NCBI RefSeq assembly: GCF_902459465.1
Contig: NC_047062.1
Location: 28,886,673-28,950,672, forward strand
Direction: 5' to 3'
Source of the DNA: Asterias rubens
Taxonomy: Eukaryota; Echinodermata; Asteroidea; Forcipulatida; Asteriidae
DNA length: 64,000 nt
Under the pieces are notes generated by a model that made no database searches, was not told the origin of the DNA, and was given only the letters and a program-made list of their open reading frames with translations. Both the position numbers and the translations under genes were made by a program. Below, piece after piece: positions 46,430 through 58,722 of the stretch (position 1 is its first letter; every line of letters begins with the position of its first letter).

Positions 46430-46700
46430 ATTTATTTTCCTAGAGTATCATAAGAAAATATACATTATCACTCCAAAGAAATCAATATAAAGAATAAATC
46501 TTTTAGAGTCAGAAGAACAATTTTCTACTTCTACAAGTGGAATATGGAAATATGAAGTTAAACCCCAAAACAATTCGGGGGAGAAGTATATGTGAGTTTC
46601 CTTGTACACCCTGAAAAACTTTGCTGTGAAACCCAAGTGAAATTTCAATGAAGAGCCGGATTTGGTTGAAAATCAAGAATTATTTCTCTCTCACTGAAAA
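46430..46700 (-). repeat. Repeat block shared with 47976-48320
   Basis: On the minus strand, sequence ending in a CTAGGAAAATAAATAAACCT tail precedes the acceptor of M3. A homologous block ending in GGGGAAATAAATGAACTTTG precedes M4. The AATAAA plus TTGAAC endings resemble the 3' tails of LINE-like elements. The coding frames are broken. Confidence 0.45.
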
Positions 46701-47537
46701 AACGAGTCTTCTGACCAGTTACTGGCCTCCAAAATACCAACGAGTAAACCTTGGATCTAGGTAAAATTGGGCTGAAATAAAATACAAATGACAAGGGTTA
46801 GGGCTAAGCCTTGTTTTTTTTGTTTTTTTAATTAAAAATTGGCTGAATTTTTATAAAATCACACATGGAAGGCCTAAGCCTTGGAATTTTGTGAAAATTT
46901 GATAACATCACAAGAGGATGTCCTTGCATTTTTGTTGACAATTTTGATGAAATGGGATTAATCGCAATGCTTTGCATTATACCGAAAATGTGCTGAAAAT
47001 TTGATATAGTAACAAGAGGAAAGCTTTGCATTTGTGTAAAATGGGCTGAAATTTTGGGCATGGATTCACCTTTTGGAATCCCACCTTTTTGTGATCGATG
47101 CAACTTTCTAGTTGTAAAAAAAAAAAAAAAAGAGGAGATAGCCTATCAGTATCACACTTGACTTTTGTACAGTGTTTTTCAGTTATGTATGGCATTTTTT
47201 TGTAAGAAAAAAGAGGAAATCAGCTGATCCTAGCAGAAAAATTGCATGCCTGAGTGACAATGTCAGAAATGTGATTCATTCCATTTAAAAAATCAAATGT
47301 TTTTTTTTTATGCCTTGCATGTTTGTCAAATTTGGATTTAAATTTGATAAAGGTAAGCCTTGTATCTTTGGCCAAAATGAGGAAAAAATTGATAAAATCA
47401 CAAGGGGGACCCCTTGCAGTTTTGTGTAAGCGGTGGGAACATGAATTCACCTTTTTTGTGAGCGGTGATAATGTCAGAAATGTGATTCATTTCATTTATT
47501 CTGGATGTGAAGCTAAAGTATCTAAATAGAAAAGCAA

Positions 47538-47765
47538 AATTAATCACAGCCAAGAACCTAATGAAGAGAAGACCATGAGGAGTAAAGTTGAAGTTTTGGA
47601 TGTGGGAGGAACACCCCAGAAAATTATTCCAGGAAAACCCAACCAGTCACAGTGATAACCCAATCCACGTAGTGATCCTGGCGTGATTTAAACAGGGGGG
47701 TCCTATAGAGGTGGAAGTCGTGGTAGGAAATAAGATACAACTACACCAACTAGACCACCAGTTTT
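47538..47765 (-). mobile_element. tRNA-like SINE S4
   Basis: Same layout as S3: TGGTCTAGTTGGTGTAGTTG, CTTCCACCTCTATAGGACC, TTTAAATCACGCC, and a tail ending near GGTTCTTGGCTGTGATTAA. It lies about 30 bp beyond the donor of M4, the same relative place as S1 to M1, S2 to M2 and S3 to M3. Confidence 0.72.
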
Positions 47766-47794
47766 GTATTATCAATATCACTTTTGTATCGTAC

Positions 47795-47942
47795 CTGAAA
47801 ACATGAAGTTGAATGAGTTGTTATATCGCAGACCACTTGAAACAAGGCTGCAGTAGCAACAGCTTGAGACATCACTTCTGCTCTGTGGGACAGACAGCCA
47901 CTATGACTGATGATCTGACAACCTCTGTTTAGATCACTTCAT
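47795..47942 (-). pseudogene. Exon-like module M4
   Basis: Acceptor TTTTTTTCATCTACAG, donor ATGTTTTCAG then GTACGA, 148 nt. The equivalent frame stops after four codons (CAA to TAA change), so this copy is the most clearly non-coding. Confidence 0.45.
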
Positions 47943-48382
47943 CTGTAGATGAAAAAAAGAGAATAAAGTTCAAAGTTCATTTATTTCCCCACAGTATCAA
48001 AAGAAAACAGACAGTATCACTCACAATAGATCAGTATAAAGAAACCTTACAGTACAGATATCAAAACTACAGTAAATTAAGCACTGCTGAGTGCTGAGGG
48101 ATCCATCTTTGAAGCAGAGCATTGCATGCATTTACACTGAGACAGAGAACAAAAATTGTCTACCTCTTCGAGTGTACCAAGGAAATCCAATGAGATATAA
48201 AATTTAATATGGGGATCAAATGTGATTTTGCCTTGTATGCCCTGAAAATATCTGCTATGAAACCACCGTGAAATCTCGATGAAGAGCAGGATTTTACTGA
48301 AATTCAACAAACTATTTCTTATTCACCAATGCTTTCATGGAACTGCAATTCCCTTAATCCACCTTGGACAAAGGGTGTCTCC

Positions 48383-48628
48383 AGGGCCCAATTTCATAGA
48401 GCTGCTAAGCACACAAATTTGCTTAGCATGACATTTTTTGCCTTGATAAAAACAGGATTACCAACCAAATTTCCACGTGATTTTCAGGATAAGCAAACAA
48501 CAGCTGAATACCTGTAACAAGCAATATGCAACAAATGGAAATTTGGTTGGTAATCCTGCTTTTACCACTGGAAGAAATTTCATGCTAAGCAAATTTATGT
48601 GCTAAGCAGCTCTATGAAATTGGGCCCT
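48383..48628. mobile_element. Foldback element, GGGCCCAATTTCATAGAGCT family
   Basis: The ends AGGGCCCAATTTCATAGAGC and GCTCTATGAAATTGGGCCCT are perfectly inverted. Inner arms ACAGGATTACCAACCAAAT and ATTTGGTTGGTAATCCTG also pair, so almost all 246 bp fold. Confidence 0.92.
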
Positions 48629-48654
48629 GACCATCTACTGGCCTCCAAGAATTT

Positions 48655-49010
48655 TAGACAAGGCACAGGCATCACAGGGAGGAGTTGGACTGATGATTAG
48701 CCAGAGAGCGAGGAAGGTACTACTGGGAGAGCTATCTCATTTTGCGAGGATTCTTATGCCGAGTTAAACAGCAAGCCACTCACAACCGTCATCGTAGTCG
48801 ACTCGCCAACCAACGCAACCGGAGGCCGGTTTATAGTGGATGGAAATCTTGAAGCGTGATCCTCAAAAACACAGTTTATAGTCATTGCTGAGGCATATAC
48901 TGTTTTTTTTTATGATCGCCTCGTCAAGATCACCATCGCCTGACCAACTATAACCACAGGAACACCTCTACGAGACCTTTACAGCAGCAGTACCCGTTCT
49001 TCGTGGGGCG
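48655..49010 (+). mobile_element. LINE endonuclease fragment (craniofacial-development-protein-2-like), broken
   Basis: One frame reads GGVGLMISQRARKVLLGEL, which resembles the start of the apurinic endonuclease domain in RTE-type and CFDP2-like reverse-transcriptase proteins. A second frame continues with TTVIVVDSPTNAT, like the V-x-x-APTN motif, and a third contains VFYDRL-like sequence. The frame changes show it is dead. No reverse transcriptase domain follows. AATAAA occurs at about 49069. Confidence 0.5.
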
Positions 49011-49783
49011 CTTTAGAAATGCTTGTGTATTATTACAGAAACAAGTCATAGGTCATTGTTTACTTCAATAAAGAGTTTTATTGGTTGTTTAATTAAACTT
49101 AAACATTTTTAAACAATAGGAGTTAGTTTGAAATTAGTTAAAGAAAAGCAATGACTGTGCTGGAGGACTACTTCACAGAGCAGATTCCTCTGTAGCATGA
49201 AAATACCAGAGTTTAATCTATTTCTGTGACATTAGGTGAAAGGAGCATACTGTTACTGTGAATGCCATGTTTGAATATGGGAATGTTACCAAGTAAACAA
49301 AGCAAAGTAATGGTTGCCATTCATAACTGCTTATATACACTGTACAGTTCAATCATGTTTACCATATTCACCAGATTTTATCATATTCGTATCCCCCCCC
49401 CCCTCCAAATGATAGTAGCTAGACTGCACAAACAACTGACAAATTACTTCAAAAACAACTAGAGAATCTGTTTTGGAAACATCACTTTTCTTTTGGATGA
49501 AAGACTGTTTTCTTTCTTGCTCTTTGTTGAGTTCATTTTTTGAGATGCATGCATTATTCTCCATCAATGGGAAAGAGCCAGGTAGACTCCAAACGCAAGC
49601 CCAACAAGTTGCACATTGTCAGTTTTACATGTATTATTATTTTTAACAAAAGAAACATCATGAGTTTACAGACTTAAAAAAATAATAATAATAGTTTGAA
49701 GAAAAGGTTTTCCCTTGAACCTCATAAAAACTGGACCCCAAAGAGTTAAAAAAAGATTGGGTCAGGAAAAGAAACAGAAACGT
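49011..49783. other. Gene-free stretch
   Basis: AT-rich DNA with a C-run near 49394-49403. No exon is recognised. Confidence 0.4.
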
Positions 49784-50240
49784 ACCGTGTATCTCAAAAA
49801 AGCTATACACTTATGGCTGCCGAATAAAAAATCTATATGATTGTGTGGGAAAAGGTTTAGATGTATGGATAGCTTACAGATTCAACTTTAATATGCAGGC
49901 CTGCGAGTGGGTCATGACAAAAAATAGGACACCAAAAAGTTCTAAATTAATTCATGCTTGGGTGAGCATTGCTAACTGAAGAATAAGTAGCCAACATCTT
50001 GCTCCAAAGTACTTAACTCTCACAGATTGGAAGGCTAACTACTGCGCAACCTAATTTTCATACCCATTACAAAAGTGAGCAGTACTCACCCAACCTTGAA
50101 CTATTTTCAAACGATTTGATGTCAATATGAAAGTTGAGTTCATAAGCTATCACACATATAAACCTCTTCCCCCAGAATCATATATTTTTTATTTGGGAGC
50201 CGTTTAAAAAGTGTATAGTTTTTTTTAAGAGACACCCTGT
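49784..50240. mobile_element. Inverted-repeat DNA element of about 457 bp
   Basis: The left end ACCGTGTATCTCAAAAAAGC continues through TATACACTT, GGCTGCC and AATAAAAAATCTATATGATT. The reverse complement of the right end reads ACAGGGTGTCTCTTAAAAAA and continues through CTATACACTT, CGGCTCCC and AATAAAAAATATATGATT. The arms are about 65 bp. The interior is non-coding. Confidence 0.75.
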
Positions 50241-51750
50241 ATATCCAAAGAGCTCATAAACAAATCAAACTGGAATGTTTACAAAGCAAATATAAATGAA
50301 AGCTGTTGCGTTATTTGGCAATCAAACAAAACTAACATCTCCCACTTCTACTGCAGCGTACAGAACATGTTAAAGGTACAGCTTTACAGACCTTCATGCA
50401 CATGACGTCATTTGAGTAGGGCGCCCTCCCTCAACTAGAGGTAAAAAAGAAGATAGCTCATTGGCTGAACCTTTTTGCCATGCACACATGGCTTTGCTTT
50501 CCATTGTTTCATCATCGTTTTACTAAGGACCATGTCACACAAAGCAGTTTACTGGCAACCAGTTCCAGGCTATCTCAAGGAAGAAAAGCCATTCACATTT
50601 CAAGGTTCACAATTTTTGTTGTTGATCGTAATACAATGTGATAAAAAATTACTCTAACGTCGCCTGACACACAAGGCCTGAAGGCCACTTAAAGGTGTGG
50701 GCTACAATTATTTTTTTGTCCAGAGGCCGTTGCCACCTACTCCTAGGGCTGAAACAGGGTTACCCCTTTTACAGTCCATACGGATGTAGGCTTGGGTATC
50801 ATCAATTCGAAGCCTGGCCGGTAGAGCAGAAAGCACTACCTCCCATGTGCGCTACCAAGGTGGTCCTGCAGCATGCACTGCAGTTGGATGCCTCCAAGTT
50901 GCCTGCAAAAGTAGCCTTGTGTCACAAGGCCCTAAGATGGTGGCAAGGTGACGTCATTGCATAAGGTCGATCAAATATAGCTGACACTATAATGAAGTTC
51001 ATTGAACGTCTAAGATTTCAAACTACTTCACTTCATATTGAAATAGAGCTAGCCAGTATCAACGACCATGATGGATCATGACTACTTCCAGAGCTACAGT
51101 CAAGTTTTATAACAAGGATATTGTAAATAAAAAAACAAAAGAGAAACCAGGGTTCAAATGAAGTTTTAAAAAGAAGTAAGAACATTACATAATAATAAAC
51201 AGTATCAGGTATTTATTTACATTTTTATTGAAGAGAAGAAAACAAAAATCAACATAACTTCTCTGAGATAAAGCGTGGTTTAAATTTCCCCTTGAATAAA
51301 TTGGTCATATGATATTGAAAACGGTAATCACGAATTATGAAATCCACTGCAGACTTAGCTTCAGTCCCAGTAACAAAATCAAACCTTCTCAAAAAAAAAT
51401 GTTCTATTTGAATGTAAAATGAACAAGATTTCTGTTTTTTTTTTCTCTCTTATTTTTTTGTGTGTGTAGAAAACTGGCAAAATCTGCCATGCCTGCGAAA
51501 ACAATCAATGCCTGTAGGACCATGTCTGAATAAGCCTTTTGAAACTACATTGACTTGCTGAGTCACAAGTTAGCGCTAACATTTGTATTCCTTAGACCTG
51601 TAGAGACAGTTGCTATGTCAAATGGTCCGGGGTAACCCTTTTATTTATAGCAACCTTGTCAGGTGTTTGCCATCTCTTTTGTAACTACGCAAAAGCTTGC
51701 CCCCAATCATGTGAAATAACATCTGGCTCTATAATCAGAGGAATTCAAAT
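50241..51750. other. Gene-free stretch
   Basis: The block 50650-50970 (TAAAGGTGTGGGCTAC to GCAAGGTGACGTCATTGC) has higher GC, a GGCCGGTAGAGCAGAAAGCA segment and a short open frame. It looks like a dispersed repeat, but no second copy is in this window. On the minus strand AATAAATA near 51210-51230 could be a polyadenylation signal. Confidence 0.3.
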
Positions 51751-52140
51751 TTAAAGGAACACGTTGCCTTGGATCGGTCGAGCTGGTCTTTGAAAAGCGT
51801 TTGTAACCATTTGTTATAAAATGCATATGGTTTGAAAGATGTTTTAAAAGTAGTATACAATGATCCAAACACATTTGCCTCAAAGTTGTGAGGTTTTCCT
51901 TTTACTTTGCGAACTAACACTTTCGGCAATTTATGGGAGTCAAAAATTTGACTCTCATAAATGGCCGACCGTGTTAGTCGACAAGGTAAAAGGAAAACCA
52001 CCCAATTTAGAGTGATACTTGTATGGATCATTATACTCTACTTTTAAAATATCTTTCTAATCATCTGCATTTTATAACAAATGAATACAAACGCTTTTCA
52101 AAGACCAACTCGACCGATCAAAGGCAACGTGTTCCTTTAA
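51751..52140. mobile_element. Palindromic element, AAAGGAACACGTTGCC family, copy 2
   Basis: TTAAAGGAACACGTTGCCTT at the left and its inverse at the right. The centre is GGGAGTCAAAAATTTGACTC. Length is 390 bp, the same as copy 1. Confidence 0.93.
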
Positions 52141-53420
52141 GTGTTAACTTGTGATCAAGCACGTCAATGTACCCAACAATAATCAAATCTGACACGCAAA
52201 TGTCTTATTGACATTGTTGCTAATAAGTTTCCTATAGACCATGTGAACCTTGTTTACAATAAGTGTGACCTTGTACATTCTTGAAGTATTCTGGCAGGCA
52301 CTGTACTACACTGGTCATATGGGAAAGTTGACATTTTGTGTCATAATTTCCACATCAATCCAAGAGTTATGAAAGTAAAAGCTGGACAAGTTTTGAGATG
52401 TGCCCCCTTTCATCATATCAAAAGTTGATAAGAGTTAGACAGTGCAATCTCCATAAACTATAAGAGTTAATGTGTTCTTCCACTGAGCTGTGTACAAATC
52501 ATGCTTGCAGGAAGTCCAGGCTCGTGGGTCTTTTGTTAACATGTGATATCACAGGTCACATCGTCTATAGGTATCCAATGCATTCATGCTTGTTCATGTG
52601 ATGACCGAGCCATAATCACAGCTGAACATTCTAAAACGCGCTTTTTTTTATGACCACTTAGGGTTGGAAAGGAATGGGAGGTCCTCCACTTTTTTTGGAC
52701 AGAATGCCCCGAACAGATAACCACAGTGTTAATTTAATATAAAATAAGCTATGACTAGTTCACTACTGTTTGTAAACTTGCTTATCACCAAACTACAATT
52801 CTACCAAATCTGCTACATTACAATTCTACATATCAATTATATAAAATGCAGCCTTTTGGTAAAATTTTCGTAAAATATAATATTTGCATGATACACACGT
52901 GTGATCAATAGGCTAATTTAATGCAGAACATACTAACAATGGGGTCAACTGAACAACAGCGACTGAGACTCTACTATTTGACTACCCTGAAAATTTGTGT
53001 ACTTTAAAAAAAGGGGGCAATTTCTTTGCTGAAAAAGGACACTTAAGATGGAAAATGAATTGTGACCATGGACAAAATATCATGGGGGCACCAAGGCAAA
53101 CATTGGGGCAACAGAGGCAAATAATACAGCACCAAAACAAAAAAATTGAATGGGATCAACATTGTGCCATCTGTAGTCAGTTCTTTTCTAATTGTGCCAT
53201 GGAAAGCAATCTTGTTTTGCTTTGTACATGATATGAACTGCAATGAGACTACCTTGTGTAAATGTTCATCAATAATGTTAAGACCTTTGTTGCATGTAGG
53301 TTTAAATCGTTCTGTTATGAATGCACTTGTCGAAATATCTAGACAGGGAAATACATTTACATGTACATGTATAGTATTGTCCAATAGGACGATGGGTATT
53401 TCATGATGGGATCCAGACAA
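52141..53420. other. Gene-free stretch
   Basis: Overlapping frames on both strands at 53043-53420 (up to 125 codons on the minus strand) have no domain or splice evidence. Nothing else is recognised. Confidence 0.4.
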
Positions 53421-54332
53421 TAGGTACTAGGTACACTGGGTACTAGGTACACTGGGCACTAGGTACACTGGGCACTAGGTACACTGGCACTAGGTACACT
53501 GGTTACTAGGTACACTGGGTACTAGGTACACTGGGTACTAGGTACACTGGGCACTAGGTACAATGGGTACTAGGTACACTGGGTACTAGGTACACTGGGC
53601 ACTAGGTACACTGGGCACTAGGTACAATGGGTACTAGGTACACTGGGTACTAGGTACACTGGGTACTAAGTACACTGGGTACTAGGTACACTGGGTACTA
53701 GGCACACTGGGTACTAGGTACACTGGGTACTAGGTACACTGGGTACTAGGTACACTGGGCACTAGGTACACTGGGCACTAGGTACAATGGGTACTAGGTA
53801 CACTGGGTACTAGGTACACTGGGTACTAAGTACACTGGGTATTAGGTACACTGTGTACTAGGTACACTGGGTACTAGTTACACTGGGTACTAGGTACACT
53901 GGGTACTAGGTACACTGGGTACTAGGTACACTGGGTACTAAGTACACTGGGTACTAGGTACACTGGGTATTAAGTACACTGGGTACTAGGTACACTGGGT
54001 ACTAAGTACACTGGGTACTAGGTACACTGGGTACTAGGTACACTGGGTACTAGGTACACTGGGTACTAGGTACACTGGGTACTAGGTACACTGGGTATTA
54101 GGTACACTGGGTACTAGGTACACTGGGTACTAGGTACACTGGGTATTAGGTACACTGGGTATTAGGTACACTGGGTACTAGGTACACTGGGTACACGGTA
54201 CACTGGGTACTAGGTACACTGGGTACTAGGTACACTGGGTACTAGGTACACTGGGTACTAGGTACACTGAGTATTAGGTACACTGGGTACTAGGTACACT
54301 TGGTACTAGGTACAATGGGTATTAGGTACTAA
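53421..54332. repeat. Minisatellite, 16-bp unit GGTACACTGGGTACTA, about 57 units
   Basis: The unit repeats with few variants (GGGCACTA, AAGTACACTG, GGGTATTA) over 912 bp. Variants cluster in short runs, for example a GGGCACTA group near the left and a GGGTATTA group near the right, as expected from local unit duplication. The unit length is not a multiple of three, so it is not protein coding. Confidence 0.96.
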
Positions 54333-54618
54333 GTAATGCGATACCTTTACTAAGTACTATGTAATAACTAATGAGAACTAAAAAGTACAAGATAGACAAT
54401 GCTACGTACTGGCTGTAAACATCTACGTCTTCAACAACATGACTTTAGAATCAAGCTCTAAAAATGGCAGACTATTCACATACAGTTGATAGGGAATTAT
54501 TCCCAAGGCGTATATTGCATTGATTTTCATTTCAATTTCATATTCATGTCATGCCTTTGACATCAGTGTTTCCCCTGGCTGATGACCTGAGTGAGGTCGT
54601 CAGAATTCAAACTGACAA
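54333..54618. other. Unassigned spacer
   Basis: No feature is seen. Confidence 0.4.
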
Positions 54619-55098
54619 TTGAAGCAAATTTCACATGGCTGCTTAAGCACAAAAACAGCCTAGCACAACAAAATAAGGGTACTGGCCAAATTACCATGCC
54701 ACGTGAAAATTCATTCAGGAATATTTTCTGCTTAAGCAGCTCTGTGAAATTTAGCCCAGGGCCCAATTTTACAGAGCTGCTTGAGCAAAAAAAGCAGCTG
54801 AGCCGAGTAACAAAGTTGTGCTTACCATAATAAGGTTACCTGCCAAATTAGCATGCCATGTGTTCAGTTTGTGACTGGTATCTCAGAATGCAGCGCTGCA
54901 AACCAAACCAGAATAATCTGGACCCAATTTCATAAAGTCTGCAAGCACAAATCTTGCTTAGCACAAAATACTTTTGCTTAGCAAAAATAGGCTGGTCCTC
55001 AACACCATACAGTTACCATTGCTGTGACTGGTACCTCGGTCATTTCTTGATTAGCCTAGAAATTTGCTAAGCAGAATTGTTCTGCTTAACTGGGCCCT
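54619..55098. mobile_element. Cluster of three foldback copies, GGGCCCAATTTCATAGAGCT family
   Basis: Three degraded copies lie in a row: about 54619-54755, 54760-54895 and 54922-55098. Each has the GCTTAAGCACAAAA and TTTTCTGCTTAAGCAG type of arms and a TTACCATGCCA middle. Ends are missing or altered in the first two. Confidence 0.75.
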
Positions 55099-57627
55099 AG
55101 CGATAATCCCCCCAAAAACCCCAAGTCCCATTATGTTTAGTATTAAACCTTTCAATTTCTACACGATCACAAAAAATGCACAATTACAAATTCCCCTCAC
55201 AATCAGTATACAATTACATTATAATTAAATCTTAATATTCAAATATTTCAGGACAAGTGAGGTTCCAAAATGTCGGTCCATGCAAAACAAATGGTGATGC
55301 TCTTAAGAAACAGATCACATATTTCCACAAGGATCATCTCATAACCTTCTTTAGATGGCAAAAGTAAAAAGTTGCTTTTGGAACCTTGTCAGGAGATAAA
55401 AAGCCAACAATAACGCAATGGTAACTTGCTCTATAGACCTGCCTCCATCTTGATCATGTTCCTCGTATTGAATATACAACAATGAATGCTAATAATCATT
55501 TTGAAAATTGGAACCAGACTATTTTGTTCTTCCAGCCTCGGTTTGGTAACACTGATATCAATGGGAGAAATTCTTAATGGCTGCACCGTGATAAAGGTCT
55601 ATTGAAGAGGACTTGCAAGCTTTGAGGTTGTTTCAAATGCAAAGTCAACCCTCTCACTCTAGTTGCAATAAATCCTGGACCATCCCGTTCGTTAACAGCA
55701 ATCACCATTGGTTTCTAACATGGACTCACATCTTGTAGGTCATACACTAAAGTGATAATGACAAGTAAAAGTTCTCTAAATAGTTTCTTAAAAAGCTGGT
55801 GGTCTGCACGAAATTTGACTGCACTCAAAATGTGCAAAGGCACTTTCCGGATGTACGCTTTAAAATTGTGGTGAATTATACAAAGGTATGCTTTAGTACG
55901 TCGGTGAATTATACAAAGATGTCACACTTTTGGATACAAAAATAGGCCACAGAATTACATACAAAGTTTTTAACACTCACAAAAAAGTGACTTCATTAAA
56001 ACCAGCCATATATTATGCATTGAGTTTTGGGTCTTTTCCAAACATCGTTTTCAACTCAGGCTTGAGGCTAAACCACTGTGAATGTTCGCTCTTACTAAAA
56101 GTGTCAATGAGTTCTAACCCATTAGCCAGAGCTTGTAAGAGCTGGCCAGAGACTGCTGTTTTGAAAAGGCCCAAAGGTAAAGAGAGAAATACTACATCAT
56201 GAAAAGGCTCATGCCACTAGATAATGTGTATCAGAATAGTACATAAAACTGCTGAAGTGGTGCAGACAACAACTTTTATTTCAATTGAAGTGATTTCATA
56301 ATTTGTTCATTGTTTTAAAAGATAATCCTCAAACTTGTGGCAAGCTAAAATTTGGTTCCAAAGTGGTTAACGATCAGTTAATAGAATGCTTGGCTTGGAT
56401 GAGCATATTGTTTGTTAATTAACTTATAAGCACAAAATTTCAAATGACAATTAATTTACAAGGCCCATAAAACTGGACTTCGTTGTTTGTGAAATTTCAA
56501 TATAAAAACGCAATCATTAAAAAAAACAAAAAAGTAATCCCTAATATTTCATTGCATTGTGATATTGCAGAATTTACCCTTATGCCTCTACGTTACAAAA
56601 CCATTATGGCTACCATTGAGACAAATTATTCAAGAGGGTAAGGAGTGCATTTAAGGGTTGTGCATCTACGTTTTACTTTCCTAAAACCTTAAAAGGTTCT
56701 TGGGATTTCCGGTTAACCATTCAACCGTTTCTACATTCCAATCAGAACTATTGAGCCGATAAAAGAAGCAAATGTCAAGACACTTTCTAGGACCGACCAG
56801 GATTTTGACATTATAGCCAGTCTTCACAGTCACGAAACCACACACCACATGTGTAGCTGTACAAAGCAAAATGTAGAAGATTGTAAATTGAAAATGATGT
56901 GCAACATTTAGTAGGGGTTTAAGATAAGACAGTTCCACCACCAAAAGGGATGAAGTCTTTGAACTTCGTTCCTTGAGGCGACACACAGAAATTATCCTGT
57001 GGTCAGGGGGCACTTCTATGAGGAAAATTCAAATTTATATTGTAACTTTGCATACGGACCCACAGTAAAAGCACAGGGCACCATGCTATGGGTGCAGTGG
57101 GTTATTTCTGGTGCCTGGGGGTGTCCATCATTCTTCCTGGATAGCATCCGGGGCTAACATTTTCAAGAAAAGGAAGGTCCAATATATTGTTGTTGTTTTT
57201 TTTCTGTGGTCTTCGTTTAATGCTTTGTTTTCCTTGCTTTTTGTCCTTTTTTGTTGGCTTTGTCTTACCCTTTAGGCAGTTTGGAAACAGATTTTAACAT
57301 TGTTTTATGCTGAACGATTTTATGGTTAACCGGTTAAAAGTCCCAACTCTAGTGTACTTCTTTTATGTGTGATATATTTATACTGTATGCATGCAGATTT
57401 ATAAACAATTATAAATGTACACACTTTTTATAACATAAATTGCTTGCTTTACTTTTATAAATGGCATCAGCATTTACACAATAAAAAATAGCATGGAATT
57501 TCTTTTTGACCAAGAAAAAGATGTAGATTCTATGACCTAAAAATCTTCCTGCTGTGGACGGCCAATAATTTTCCTCCCATATCTCATGGCTGATTCAAAC
57601 TTTAAAAATCTGTAGTTCTAATCAGGA
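55099..57627 (-). other. Gene-free stretch, possibly 3' untranslated region of the minus-strand gene
   Basis: No coding exon or repeat is recognised. It lies downstream, on the minus strand, of the stop codon at 58857, so part of it may be 3' untranslated. A 110-codon minus-strand frame at 56681-57013 has no recognisable domain. Confidence 0.3.
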
Positions 57628-58047
57628 GCCAATTTCATAGTGCTGCTTAATGGTAAGCAAATTTTCGTGCTGAGCGTATTTCACAGGGCCCAATTTCACA
57701 AAGCTGTTAAGCAGAAAATATTCCTCAGCCAATTTTTTTGCTAAGCAAATCATGAGTGGGGCCCCAGTTGCAACAATGTCAACTCTATGGAATTTTCAGT
57801 TAAGCAAGATTTGTTCTGTGCTTAGCCAGTTTTATGCTTATAGGCCTTATGAAATTGGGCCATTGTTAGCAAGACTAGGTTAACATGAATTTACATTGTT
57901 ACTGTCATTCATTTTCACACAGTACATGTAAGCACCGGAAGGTTAGCATTCCTTTCATCTTGTGCTTACGAGTAGCAGCGCTATGAAATGGAAACTGCCC
58001 AGTAAGCACAAACATGGCTGCTAAGCAGCTCGATGGAATTGGGCCCT
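57628..58047. mobile_element. Rearranged foldback copies, GGGCCCAATTTCATAGAGCT family
   Basis: Several blocks of the family (CCAATTTCATAGTGCTGC, GGGCCCAATTTCACAAAGCT, CTAAGCAGCTCGATGGAATT) lie nested or broken here, with TTATGAAATTGGGCC inverted at about 57847-57861. Confidence 0.65.
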
Positions 58048-58385
58048 GGTGAACCCAATGGTAAACAGGGGACCAACAAGTCTAGGCCTGATGGATCCAT
58101 CATTACGTCAATACTTTGCATCAAACATTCACAGGCGTTGGGAACCTCTCGAAAAATATTCACCGCAATTTGCAACAATATCCTCTGTGCTCATTTCGAG
58201 TTTGAACCATCCATAATTAATTTGGCAATGTGTTGTGTCTTTAATGGCAGGCATATAATCGATATAACCCTAAGTTATTTTGTCTTATTGAGGACCCTAC
58301 CCTCACTCCGCTTGTTAACCTCTACAGGTACCAACTATCTTTATTTTGTTAGCGATTCCCTGATCAGGTACATGTCAAACCAACC

Positions 58386-58722
58386 GACGAAGAGCAAGTT
58401 CGAGTGTGCACCATGGTTAACTTAAGGTTGACCATTTTGACTCGAACCCAGGCTGGTCGACCATTGGTTGACTACTGTGGTTGACCAGCCTCATGACCAT
58501 GGTTTCTTCACTGGTCCCGATAGCATGTTCCATGCTTACATGTGTAAAGCGCACAGGTGAACCAGTGACACTAAAGCAAAAAAGCAGAAGGCAAAGAAGA
58601 GTTGAATATGATACCGATGGCTGACTAGGATTCCAAAACGAGTCATTCGAATGAGAGCGTCACTGCGCATGTACTTTTCTGGTCAGTAGTTGACTAAATG
58701 CGCGCACTCAAACTTGCTCGTA
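58386..58722. mobile_element. Inverted-repeat MITE, GAGCAAGTTCGAGTGTGC ends
   Basis: The left end GAAGAGCAAGTTCGAGTGTG pairs with the right end GCGCGCACTCAAACTTGCTC. The interior has GTTGACCA motifs in both orientations (GGTTGACTACTGTGG and GGTCAGTAGTTGACT). Confidence 0.6.

Larger units (their letters stand above)
43340..47450. repeat. Interspersed minisatellite, GGGTAAGCCTTGCATTTTTG core, within a segmental tandem array
   Basis: Units of about 45-55 bp read AAAATGGGCTGAAATTTGAT, then AAAATCACAAGGGG and TAAGCCTTGCATTTTTGT. They occur in clusters between the exon-like modules (about 43340-43660, 43730-43945, 45180-45470, 45700-45920, 46740-47060, 47300-47425). Clusters, modules, SINEs and a block around TGTCAGAAATGTGATTCATT repeat together, so the whole 42.5-48.3 kb segment is an old tandem duplication with units of about 1.3-1.9 kb. 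Confidence 0.85.

Noticed and set aside
53043..53420. 125-codon minus-strand frame beside the 16-bp minisatellite
   Set aside because: A similar length is open on the opposite strand, there is no domain and no splice evidence.
56681..57013. 110-codon minus-strand frame
   Set aside because: No homology recognised. It lies in the likely 3' flank of the minus-strand gene.
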